This document shows positions 26,233-34,377 of a DNA stretch of 64,000 nucleotides, one piece after another; position 1 is the first letter of the stretch, and every line of letters starts with the position of its first letter. The translations under genes and the position numbers were made by a program. The DNA lies in contig NZ_CP023777.1 of NCBI RefSeq assembly GCF_002557795.1, positions 1,302,001-1,366,000 on the forward strand. Reading direction: 5' to 3'. Below the pieces are notes generated by a model that saw only the letters and a program-made list of their open reading frames with translations, had not been told where the DNA came from and ran no database searches. Source of the stretch: Chitinophaga caeni (GTDB taxonomy: Bacteria; Bacteroidota; Bacteroidia; Chitinophagales; Chitinophagaceae).

Positions 26233-28581
26233 TTAATTTGTAACCAAAATTTCTTTTTGGTCTCTCCACACGGTGAATTGATGATGGCCCTTCCATCGAT
26301 GTTTCCTTTCGATCATCAAGAGGTCTTCAACATTTTGTACAGGTTCATGGTCGAGTTTCAGGATAACATCGTTTACCTGTAATGTTTTGTAATTGCCATT
26401 CTGTTGGGGCGCTTTTATAATTAATACGCCGTTCATATCTGCTAAGCCCGTGGCAGACTGTTCCCCGAGCGTAGTAATATTCTTAATTTGATACTTGCCC
26501 CAATGAATAACCTTTTGTTTATCCTCGACTTCTTGAGAAATGAGCAGCGGAGTTGAAGGCTTTAGTGCCAAATTCTTTAAAAACGTTTTTGTAACGCCGA
26601 ATTGCTGCATCGGTATATTGCTGAACTTGCCTTTTGCCGCATCAATATTTGTGATTGTATAGTCCAATTCAGCGGGTGCTTTGAACCTCAATGCTGCAAA
26701 AACCGAGTGGTTATCTATTCCCAGCGCTTGATTTTTTTGTAAACTTTTCTCGGTTATAAAAACATTATTATCTACCTGATCGCCAAAGTCGGCCACTTGT
26801 ATCGGGCTGAATGCGGTCATCAAGACATTGTTTTGTACCGTGTCTTCGGAATGTTTAAACCATACATGCGGATGTAGGGAATTATTAACAAGTATATTGT
26901 TCCGAACCTTTCTATGGAATCCTTCACGGAGCTTAATGCCGCCGCTTAGGCAGAGGTTGTTGTAAATATTATAGTTTGAAGAGCCGTCATCAAGATCAAT
27001 GTCCCAACCATGTTCGCATTGGAAGCGGTTATCGTGAATTTTGGTAACCTGGTATGCATCCAGCAATATTAAACCCGGTTCGGCAGCGACCAAGGCATTC
27101 ATTTTGGCGCGGTTCGCTTGCCAATAACGATCCCTGCCCCAAGAGTTGAAGGCACCGTGATCGGAAGTTTCCAACACGGTGTTAAATACATCGTTATAAG
27201 CAATGTCATGACCACCAAAAGCCCCGTCACCAATGTTAATACCGGCTCTCGGAACATCATAGATACTATTGTGTAATACGCTGATACGGGAAGCAATTTG
27301 TATCTGCACTCCCGCCGATTGTTTTTCTATTAAGCCGATATCATGGATTAAATTACCGGAGGCAATGCAATCAACGGGATAATTGTCATTTTTAGGACCC
27401 GGTGTCCGGTTAATCAATGAGCTGTTGACCGTATCACCGTAATTATATAAAGGATTATATACCGCATCCGGACCGCCGACAAACAAGATAGCCGATGCGC
27501 CTAATTTTTCTAACAGGTTATCTTTAATAACAACATTTTTATTCTTATAACTGACGAAGATGCCATTTCCGCCCAACATGCTGAAAGCGTTATTAGCGAT
27601 CAATACATTTTGGGTATGGGAAATGTAAATGGCTGCCTGCCGGTATACCTTCCAATCACTTCTCATCAACGGTTCTTCCGTTTTCATGAAAGTTGGAACG
27701 GTATGTTTGAATTGAATACCTTCAATATGAATATTGCTAAGCGGCTGCGCCCCTGTTCCTTCGAGATGTAAGCAGCTTTCCAAATGCCCGGCGATGAAAT
27801 GGATGTTATGGATATTTTCGCCCTGCTTCGGGATGTAATAAAGCATGCTTTCATTTTTATCAAAAAACCATTCACCCGGTACATCCAGCTCCTCTTTGAT
27901 GTTTTCAACATAACGGAACAACGGATGCGGTTTGCTGGGGCGATTATTTTGCCATCCGCCGATCATGGAAACCGAGGTGTCGGTAACTTTACCTGTTATT
28001 TCGAAATGCATACCGCCCCACCTTCCTGAATGTAAAGCATGCAAATAAGCACCGCCGGGGTCTTTCCATGTTTTTATCTTTTGTGAAGAAAGGGCATCTT
28101 TATCATATCCACCGAAGGGCAATATGCCCGCTTGATAGTTGGGATATCTTGCAAGGGTCAATAAACTATCATTACCATAAAGACTGGGTATTTCGGTTAT
28201 TCCTTGTTTTATTGCCGCTTTCCATATGCCGTCACGGTACAATTCCCAGGTTAATTGTAGGGGAATGCCCGCACTTAAAGTTGCTCGTCCTTCATGCTCG
28301 GCTTTAATTGTTATTCCCTGTGCCCTATTATCTATCGTGATGGCCTTATCCAGGTAATAAGTTCCATCTTTCAGAATGATTGTTACCCCGTGATCATATC
28401 GTCCCTGCCCCGGTGCTTTGACCCGTTCTAACGCGGCGGTAATACTTTGTAAAGGATGATACATATCTCCTTTTTGATGATCATTTCCGGTGGGAGAAAT
28501 ATATATTTTATGTTCCTGGGCCAATAAGCCGGCAGAAAAAAATGAAATGAATATGAGTAGCAAAGGAGTCTTACGCATCAT
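26233..28581 (-). CDS. Secreted right-handed beta-helix protein with C-terminal PDZ-like domain
   Basis: A 782-residue exported protein. Signal peptide (about 1-21) precedes IYISPTGNDHQKGDMYHPLQS, the entry of DUF1565/pectate-lyase-like beta-helix proteins. Then come many NosD-type turns with N-rich ladders (VLIANNAFSMLGGNGIF, VVIKDNLLEKLG, GHDIAYNDVFNT). The last 90 residues (MNGVLIIKAP, then LQVNDVILKLDHEPVQNVEDL) match a PDZ domain. Such proteins bind or cleave polysaccharides; no catalytic residues can be named. Convergent with the peroxidase gene, 8 bases between stops. Confidence 0.85.
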   Translation of the reverse strand: MMRKTPLLLIFISFFSAGLLAQEHKIYISPTGNDHQKGDMYHPLQSITAALERVKAPGQGRYDHGVTIILKDGTYYLDKAITIDNRAQGITIKAEHEGRATLSAGIPLQLTWELYRDGIWKAAIKQGITEIPSLYGNDSLLTLARYPNYQAGILPFGGYDKDALSSQKIKTWKDPGGAYLHALHSGRWGGMHFEITGKVTDTSVSMIGGWQNNRPSKPHPLFRYVENIKEELDVPGEWFFDKNESMLYYIPKQGENIHNIHFIAGHLESCLHLEGTGAQPLSNIHIEGIQFKHTVPTFMKTEEPLMRSDWKVYRQAAIYISHTQNVLIANNAFSMLGGNGIFVSYKNKNVVIKDNLLEKLGASAILFVGGPDAVYNPLYNYGDTVNSSLINRTPGPKNDNYPVDCIASGNLIHDIGLIEKQSAGVQIQIASRISVLHNSIYDVPRAGINIGDGAFGGHDIAYNDVFNTVLETSDHGAFNSWGRDRYWQANRAKMNALVAAEPGLILLDAYQVTKIHDNRFQCEHGWDIDLDDGSSNYNIYNNLCLSGGIKLREGFHRKVRNNILVNNSLHPHVWFKHSEDTVQNNVLMTAFSPIQVADFGDQVDNNVFITEKSLQKNQALGIDNHSVFAALRFKAPAELDYTITNIDAAKGKFSNIPMQQFGVTKTFLKNLALKPSTPLLISQEVEDKQKVIHWGKYQIKNITTLGEQSATGLADMNGVLIIKAPQQNGNYKTLQVNDVILKLDHEPVQNVEDLLMIERKHRWKGHHQFTVWRDQKEILVTN

Positions 28582-28786
28582 GGTAGCATATTATGCATGT
28601 TTACAATGGGATCAATAACCGTTCATCGACCGGTAATCAATATTAATGTTTGGTAGTTTATTCTCCAAAGGAAGTGGTCATTTCGGTAATTTGCTACTAC
28701 AGATTCTTAAAAAAGTATCTTAGGGGGGATAACTATTTTGACTTTTGTGATAAAGAAATATCGACAAGAGCCAGTTAGAAATTAAA

Positions 28787-29067
28787 ATATAAACTAGTAG
28801 GCATGTTGCCGAAGGGTTTTCTCCAATGGCAGTTAGTGTACTATTACTAGCGCAAATGGGTAGCGGGAAAAATTTTCGATATGAAAAATTAGGCAGTAAT
28901 GTCCGAGTCAGCGATGGTCAAAAGTCCCGTGCGACATTGGGTATTGTGAATAGCCAGAAAGTTCGCTGAGGTAATAATCGCTCTTATAAAGCTATGATGG
29001 CAAAAGAAAGTAAAAGGAATCAAACGCTATGTGCCGGTGGATAAAAGCAGTTTTTTGAACTTTTGGA
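28787..29067 (+). pseudogene. Decayed IS5-like transposase remnant
   Basis: Translated pieces match the order of an IS5-family transposase but across frames and stops: MLPKGFLQWQLVYYY, stop, RKWVAGKIFDM (28803-28890); then RATLGIVNSQKVR, stop, GNNRSYKA (28930-28995); and after a shift KGIKRYVPVDKSSFL (29011-29055). The expected order is MLPKGFPQWQLVYYYFRKW, GIVDSQSVKWGNNRS, KGIKR. At least two stops and one shift make it dead. The IS256 copy inserted at its right end. Confidence 0.7.
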
Positions 29068-29094
29068 GTGAGTGTAAATTAAACTGTGTCAAGG

Positions 29095-29136
29095 TCCCTG
29101 GCTTAGAGCCGCCTGCAGGCGGCTCTAAGCCAGGGA
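29095..29136. repeat. 42-bp perfect palindrome inside IS256 copy 1
   Basis: Fully self-complementary around 29115/29116 (core CCTGCAGG; outer half TCCCTGGCTTAGAGCCGCC). It lies between the left inverted repeat and the transposase stop, where copy 2 has no such sequence. The spacing from IS end to stop codon is 43 bases longer here. Either an inserted hairpin element or an acquired terminator. Confidence 0.85.
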
Positions 29137-29143
29137 AAAATTT

Positions 29144-30363
29144 TTAAATATCGAGCTGCACCCGGTTGCCAAAGATTATCGATAACTGCGATACCGTGAT
29201 GCCCCAGTTTTGTAGTGGCTGCGTCCATTTCTTCTCTATATTCCGGGTTGCCAGGTAGATCAACTTCAACAGCGCTATATCGCTCGTAAAGGCCCCTTTG
29301 CTCTTCGTTACTTTGCGCACCTGCCGGTGGAAGCCTTCAATCGTGTTGGTCGTGTAGATCAGCTTGCGAATGGCGGGCGGATATTCAAAATAGGCACTCA
29401 GCTTGTCCCAGTTATTACGCCAGGAAATTGTTACCACCGGATATTTCTTGCCCCATTTTCCTTCCAGTGCATCCAGTTTATCCTCCGCCTGCTGCTTGCT
29501 CACTGCCTGGTAAACAGGCTTCAGATCATTCATAAAACCTTCTGGTCCTTGCTCGCTACATACTTCAGTGAGTTGCGGATCTGATGCACGATACAGCTCT
29601 GAACCACTGTTTGAGGGTATATCGTGCCAATAGCATCTGCAAGACCCTTCAGATTGTCTATGCACGCGATTAGTATATCCTCCACGCCCCGGTTCTGAAG
29701 ATCGGTCAGCACGCTCAGCCAGAAATTAGCGCCCTCGCTTTCACTAACATACATACCCAGTAATTCCTTGCGACCGTCTTTCTTTATTCCCAGGATATTA
29801 TACACGCACCGTGTTTGCACCTTGCCGTCTTCCTTCACCTTGTAGAACATCGCATCCAGCCATACAATGCGGTACAAAGACTCCAAGGGCCGGCTCTGCC
29901 ACTTCCTGACCATCGGCACTACTTTATCCGTAATAGCCGATAACGTTGTTGCCGATATCTCCGTATCGTACATATCCTCAATATGTGCCGAGATATCCCG
30001 GAAACTCATCCCCCGTCCATACATGCTGATGATCTTCTTCTCCAGGCTCTCTGCCAGTATCTTTTCCCGTTTACGTACGATTTGGGGATCAAAATGGCCG
30101 GACCGGTCACGGGGAGTGGAAAGCGCTATGGTGCCATCGGAAGTCTTTAACTGCTTGTTTGTCTTACCGTTCTTACGGTTCCCCTGCTGCCGCTCCTGTT
30201 CATTTACCTGATCCTCTATTTCCTCTTCCAGGGCGGCTTCCAGAAACTCCTTTAATAAAGGGGCAAACGCGCCGTCTTTGCCGAATAAGGATCTGCCGTT
30301 TCGTAGTTGGGAAAGTGTTTTTTGCTTCAGCGCTTCGTAATCGAATTTTTCTTTCTCCATCAT
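29144..30363 (-). pseudogene. IS256-family transposase, frameshifted
   Basis: Two frames together give a full-length mutator-type transposase closely similar to that at 40209-41429. The N-terminal 277 residues (30363-29530) carry LDAMF and CIDNLKG (first two acids of the DDE triad) and end abruptly at SKDQKVL. The C-terminal part resumes in another frame at FMNDLKPVYQAVSK and has TTNTIEGFHRQ (the Glu). At the junction copy 2 has nine bases where copy 1 has eight, a 1-base deletion near 29533-29540. No classical slippery heptamer is present, so I call it inactivated. Confidence 0.88.
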
Positions 30364-30607
30364 ATGTGTTTAAAGTTAAGAATTTCTCAATTTCTTAACC
30401 TTGACACACTTTATTTTACAGTCTCCTTTTGGAAGCAGATTATCTGCTATAAAGAATTTTTAATAAAATATATTTTAAATAAGCTCTTAATGTTTTTGAA
30501 TATTCGGCTAGGTAATTTTAAAAAAAACTTTTTTTTTACAAAAAAGAACTATATTACACATATAAACTTAAGATTGTATGTTTAACCTATTTTAACAACC
30601 TAACTAT

Positions 30608-31906
30608 ATGAAATGTATAAAATACATTGTTTTGTTGATTACATATGGTACTAGTTTCTTACACAGATTAAAGAGTTGGAATTTCTTCGTAATTAGTATT
30701 TGCTTCCTTTTTTATTCTTCCTGTAATATACATACCGAGCAACTTAATACTGAGGGCTTTAGCGACAGTCTGACTGTTTCTATTAATCTCAAAGATACTT
30801 CAATTAACACGACTGGAGAACTTTTTGACTCTATTGAATACATTTTTTTAGAATCAAGTACTGAAGAAAGTATATTTTCTAATATCGATAAAATTGAAAT
30901 AACTGATAATTATTATATAATACTTGACACGAGAACTAATAAACTTCTTTTTTTTAATAAAGATGGGAGATTTTCTCACAGTCTACCACAAGTTTTGGCA
31001 AATGGAGATTCGATATTTACTACATTAAGCGACTTTACTGTAAATGAAAATAAGGAAGAAATTTTGATTTATGATAGTGGAATAGCTTTTGATGGAGTTA
31101 TCAAAACTGATTTTCACGGCACTTATAAGTTGGCAAGTAGAACTCCAATGTCGTTTAATGAATTTGCTTTGGGTGAGGGTGGCATGTTTTATTACAAAAG
31201 GTATTCTTCAAAATATTATAAGAGTGTAGAAAGTAATAATGAGAATCATCTTTTATATTATGTTTCCGATTCAAGTAGTATAAAGTATTTATATTTTTCT
31301 TACGATTCAAAGATTATCAATGGAAGAGACATGTATGATTTAGATCATATGTTTACGCGGTCAGGCAATAAGGTATATTTCCAAAGGCCTTTTGATTATT
31401 CAGTGTATGAATTTAATATGAATGGGACTAAATCATTAAGGATTGATTTCCTTTTCCCCAATTATTCCAAATTTCCTGAAGATTTCCTGAGGAATAATAA
31501 ATACTTGGGTAATAGGATATCTGAATTTAAGGCTCCATCGAATAAACTTAAAATTTGGACAATATCTAGTTATCACAGGGTTTTAAATAGTATCATTTTT
31601 AACATAAATATTGTTGGCAGTAAAGATTTTTCTTTCTTATATAATCTTAAAAATAAAAAGTACTATAATATTGAGAATATTTACTCTTCTAGTATTTCGA
31701 ATTGGATGCCCTTTTTTGAAGATAGGATAATCGCTGCTGATAATAAATCGTATTACAGCTATATTACTCCCAAGCTAATGTTGCAAGCTTATAGGACTCT
31801 CGGTGATAGACATTTAAAAAATAGCCCTTTTATTTTGAAGAAAATAAAGGAATTAACCATTTTTAGTAACCCTATCCTAGTTAGACTCGAGCCAAGATCA
31901 AACTAG
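30608..31906 (+). CDS. Lipoprotein with 6-bladed beta-propeller (BF3164-like)
   Basis: 432 residues. A long N-terminus leads into a lipoprotein signal, FFVISICFLFYSSC (lipid Cys39). The rest is repeated beta-rich segments of the BF3164/DUF5128 6-bladed TolB-like class: FDSIEYIFLESSTEESIFSN, YYIILDTRTNKLLFFNKDGRF, then KVYFQRPFDYSVYEFN. The ending FSNPILVRLEP matches the typical NPxLV tail. Such propellers often lie beside small secreted cysteine proteins in Bacteroidota. Codons are far more A/T-ending than in flanking chromosome, suggesting transfer. First gene of the cassette, 182 bases after the IS256 copy; TATGTTTA near 30577 may be its -7 box. Function unknown. Confidence 0.75.
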   Translation: MKCIKYIVLLITYGTSFLHRLKSWNFFVISICFLFYSSCNIHTEQLNTEGFSDSLTVSINLKDTSINTTGELFDSIEYIFLESSTEESIFSNIDKIEITDNYYIILDTRTNKLLFFNKDGRFSHSLPQVLANGDSIFTTLSDFTVNENKEEILIYDSGIAFDGVIKTDFHGTYKLASRTPMSFNEFALGEGGMFYYKRYSSKYYKSVESNNENHLLYYVSDSSSIKYLYFSYDSKIINGRDMYDLDHMFTRSGNKVYFQRPFDYSVYEFNMNGTKSLRIDFLFPNYSKFPEDFLRNNKYLGNRISEFKAPSNKLKIWTISSYHRVLNSIIFNINIVGSKDFSFLYNLKNKKYYNIENIYSSSISNWMPFFEDRIIAADNKSYYSYITPKLMLQAYRTLGDRHLKNSPFILKKIKELTIFSNPILVRLEPRSN

Positions 31907-31953
31907 CAAAATTGAAGGATTAGATTAAGAAATACACTTCTTGTATAACTTCT

Positions 31954-31965
31954 TAGCAAACGACC
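31954..31965. repeat. Left arm of 12-bp inverted repeat flanking the Thr-Gly gene
   Basis: TAGCAAACGACC, 24 bases before the ATG at 31990; its exact complement is at 32452-32463. Confidence 0.75.
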
Positions 31966-31989
31966 AATTTTAATCTCAAAACAAGAATT

Positions 31990-32430
31990 ATGAAGAAAAA
32001 TCGATATTTAATATTTACAATTTGCTTAACATTTATTGTTTTAGCGACATTGAACTTGACATCAAGTGCCGTAGCTCAAAGCGGTAGCACAGGAACTGGA
32101 ACCGGTACAGGAAGTTCGAGTTGTAGTACGACACAGGTTACAAATCAGGGGGCTGAAATCAATAAGACAACAGAGAAAGTGTCATGCGGTGAATGTACTT
32201 TGTATAGAATTAAAGCGGGTTGGAAGGAAGGAGAAGGTGTAGGGGCAAAGTATGAATCATATAAACAAACAGTTTATGCCACGGTACAAACGTGCAAATC
32301 TTCAGAGGATAAAACTCGCACATGTATTCTTGTAGCACTTGCAGGTAGCATAAACTGCCCTCCTCCACCTTCGGATTCTGATACAGGAACAGGAACGGGA
32401 ACGGGAACAGGAACGGGTACAGGGAATTAA
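31990..32430 (+). CDS. Small secreted cysteine protein with Thr-Gly repeat tails
   Basis: 146 residues, not recognised as a named family but similar in form to NVEALA-type secreted peptides. Signal peptide 1-30 (ending SSAVAQ). The mature protein starts SGSTGTGTGTGSSS, has six cysteines (45, 66, 69, 102, 112, 123; including CGEC), a proline stretch CPPPP, and a C-terminal tail of seven Thr-Gly pairs. Three possible disulfides form a core between two flexible Thr-rich arms, likely O-glycan acceptors. The tail is encoded by near-perfect ACRGGA hexamers (32383-32425), so its length can vary by slippage. Flanked exactly by a 12-bp inverted repeat. I infer it is the cargo of the surrounding cassette. 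Confidence 0.75.
   Translation: MKKNRYLIFTICLTFIVLATLNLTSSAVAQSGSTGTGTGTGSSSCSTTQVTNQGAEINKTTEKVSCGECTLYRIKAGWKEGEGVGAKYESYKQTVYATVQTCKSSEDKTRTCILVALAGSINCPPPPSDSDTGTGTGTGTGTGTGN
32383..32425 (+). repeat. Hexanucleotide repeat encoding (Thr-Gly)7
   Basis: Seven in-frame ACA/ACG-GGA/GGT/GGG units at the 3' end of the secreted protein gene. Six-base period keeps frame, so copy changes alter tail length without frameshift. Confidence 0.85.
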
Positions 32431-32451
32431 TTTTATTAAAATAAATTAAAA

Positions 32452-32463
32452 GGTCGTTTGCTA
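32452..32463. repeat. Right arm of 12-bp inverted repeat flanking the Thr-Gly gene
   Basis: GGTCGTTTGCTA, 21 bases after the stop at 32428-32430; exact complement of 31954-31965. An adjacent ATTAAAA also pairs with TTTTAAT beside the left arm after a 2-base gap. Confidence 0.75.
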
Positions 32464-32485
32464 TTATTACTATTATAAGAAGCCT

Positions 32486-33739
32486 ATGATTATTAAAATA
32501 TCAAAGTTGTTTTTTATTGTAATTGTTATCATTATTGTTTTCAATTCTATCCTTGACATAGGATTTTCAACACGGGATGATGATTGGATGCTTTTAAATA
32601 ACCCATTTGTTTTAATGCCTAATGATGAAAACTGGTTTTGGTGGATTAAAGGTCTTTTTTTAAATTATTGGGATATACAGTATTCTCCTTTAAATACTAT
32701 ATATTATTCTTTAGTTTACAAAATAAATGGTTACGATTCATTCTATTTTCATTTATCTTCTATTGTCATTCATATAATGAATGGGGTATTGCTTTGTAAA
32801 CTAGGAGAACAGACCTATATTTTATTTCAGCCTGATTTTAATCGAGCAGATTTGAAAACAATATGCTATATATCTACTTTTTTTTGGCTTATTGCGCCAA
32901 TTAATGTTGAGGCAGTCGTATGGATCGCAGCTTCCAAAGTTCTTTTATGTACGATGTTTACAATATTATGCTTGATTTTTTTTATTAGTAGCTTATTAAA
33001 TATAGATATAGATTCTTTGAAGAGCTTCAGGATACGTTTAGTATTGAGCTTTACATGTTTCTTTCTTTCTTTCTTTTTTAAGGAACAAGCATTTATGACG
33101 CCTCTTATAATTGGTGCGATTTTATTTTACTATACCAGTAGTAATATGAAGATGATTGGTAAAATTTTCCTAAAACAGTTGATAATATATTTAATATTAA
33201 TGTTTATTTTTTCGATCATATTCGTTTATATTACATTAGATGCTAATCAATTATCAAATAGCCCATTCTATATTTACCCACTTTGTGATAGGTTAGTTTT
33301 ATCTTTTTATTGCTTTTTCAAATATGTTTTTGATGTTTTTATACCAATGAACCTGCATTATGCCTATAAATTTCCAATGGCTCCACAGGAAAACTTGCCT
33401 TTTATTTATTATTTGTTTATTGTTCTTTTCTTTATAATTATTTGGCAAGGGTATAAAATATTTAGCACCTCGTTAAGTAATTACTTTTTTGAATTATTAT
33501 GTATTTCAATTTTTATTTCTCAAATAGTATTGGTTCTTCAAATATTTCCCTTAAATAGGCCAATGCTATCAGCAGATAGATATATGTATTTGTCGTCATT
33601 TTTCTTAATTCTATTTGCTTCAAAATATGGATTTAAGCTATATAAAAGATATAGGACATTGTTATATACATTACTTATTGGACTAGGTGTATATTTTTTT
33701 ATGTACAGTAGCTATCTTGCTTCGGTTTGGCATTTCTAA
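32486..33739 (+). CDS. GT-C-type membrane glycosyltransferase, TMTC/PMT-like
   Basis: 417 residues with about ten hydrophobic segments. After the first helix is an acidic cluster, Asp31-33, in STRDDDWMLLNNPFV, followed by YSPLNTIYYSLVYKINGYDS and then a helix with HIMNGVL. This is the order seen in GT-C enzymes of the TMTC/protein O-mannosyltransferase type, where the loop-1 Asp is catalytic. Such enzymes use polyprenyl-phosphate sugars to glycosylate Ser/Thr outside the membrane. No TPR repeats follow. It lies directly after the Thr-rich secreted protein and in the same cassette as a DPM-like GT2. Very AT-rich. Family placement is by eye. Confidence 0.6.
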   Translation: MIIKISKLFFIVIVIIIVFNSILDIGFSTRDDDWMLLNNPFVLMPNDENWFWWIKGLFLNYWDIQYSPLNTIYYSLVYKINGYDSFYFHLSSIVIHIMNGVLLCKLGEQTYILFQPDFNRADLKTICYISTFFWLIAPINVEAVVWIAASKVLLCTMFTILCLIFFISSLLNIDIDSLKSFRIRLVLSFTCFFLSFFFKEQAFMTPLIIGAILFYYTSSNMKMIGKIFLKQLIIYLILMFIFSIIFVYITLDANQLSNSPFYIYPLCDRLVLSFYCFFKYVFDVFIPMNLHYAYKFPMAPQENLPFIYYLFIVLFFIIIWQGYKIFSTSLSNYFFELLCISIFISQIVLVLQIFPLNRPMLSADRYMYLSSFFLILFASKYGFKLYKRYRTLLYTLLIGLGVYFFMYSSYLASVWHF

Positions 33740-33740
33740 A

Positions 33741-34376
33741 ATGAGTATTATGCATTCAAAAAAAACAGTTCGATTATTATTTGCACTGCTTTGTGTATTA
33801 TTTGTTTCAACAATTTATTTTGCTGTTATTAAAAGGAATAATATTGAAGTGTCTAATCTTGGAGAGAGTCTTAGTGGTGGAGATTCAGAATTCAGTATTG
33901 CCAATTCTTTATATAGTATTTATATTCCATTTATAGTTAAAACTGAGGGAGAATTAATTGATTCTACAATTGTGATAGAGGATAGTTCATTGAAAAAGAT
34001 AAAATTAATTTCATTAATGAAAGGGAAAAGGAAATTAGTATTCAGGTACTCATTCCGAGATTGTGATCTATGCGTTAACACCGTTAAAGGGCTGATATAC
34101 AAAAATATTATAGATAAGGAGAATGTTTTGTTTTTGTCCGATAACTATTCTACAAAGGACTTTATATTGAAAGAGAAGTCTAGTGACAAGAGAGTTAGTT
34201 GTTATAACATTGTTGATGGAATTTCAGGGCTAAATTTAGAGGCGATTGAGGGTAAAAATTTACCGTTTTTATTCGTACTCAATTCTGATTTACGAGTACA
34301 GAAAGTTTTTATACCTTTTAAAGAAGATCCACAGCAAATAGAGGAATATCTTAATTATATTAACGAAATTTTATAG
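33741..34376 (+). CDS. Membrane-anchored thioredoxin-fold protein (CxxC)
   Basis: 211 residues from ATG 33741, immediately after the upstream stop (33737-33739); an in-frame ATG at 33687 would overlap the previous gene. One N-terminal helix (11-30) anchors a periplasmic domain. The domain has FRYSFRDCDLCV with a CDLC redox pair (Cys108, Cys111) and, 64 residues later, LPFLFVLN with Pro175 in the cis-Pro position of thioredoxin folds. TlpA/redoxin-like overall. In a cassette with a six-Cys secreted protein it most plausibly makes, breaks or isomerises those disulfides. A third Cys (154) may be resolving. Start two bases before the next gene's start region suggests translational coupling downstream. 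Confidence 0.65.
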   Translation: MSIMHSKKTVRLLFALLCVLFVSTIYFAVIKRNNIEVSNLGESLSGGDSEFSIANSLYSIYIPFIVKTEGELIDSTIVIEDSSLKKIKLISLMKGKRKLVFRYSFRDCDLCVNTVKGLIYKNIIDKENVLFLSDNYSTKDFILKEKSSDKRVSCYNIVDGISGLNLEAIEGKNLPFLFVLNSDLRVQKVFIPFKEDPQQIEEYLNYINEIL

Positions 34377-34377
34377 A

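Larger units (their letters stand above)
29068..30425 (-). mobile_element. IS256-family element, copy 1 (inactivated)
   Basis: 1358 bp with terminal inverted repeats: left GAGTGTAAATTAAACTGTGTC (about 29070-29090), right complement GACTGTAAAATAAAGTGTGT. The flanks carry an 8-bp direct repeat CTTTTGGA (29060-29067 and 30426-30433), as expected for IS256. It encodes one transposase with a frameshift. Compared with copy 2 at 40176-41491 it is 42 bp longer, accounted for by a perfect palindrome just inside the left end. Confidence 0.9.

Noticed and set aside
29144..30363. Programmed frameshift transposase
   Set aside because: The junction lacks a slippery heptamer and the related copy at 40209 is in one frame, with one extra base, so a deletion is simpler.
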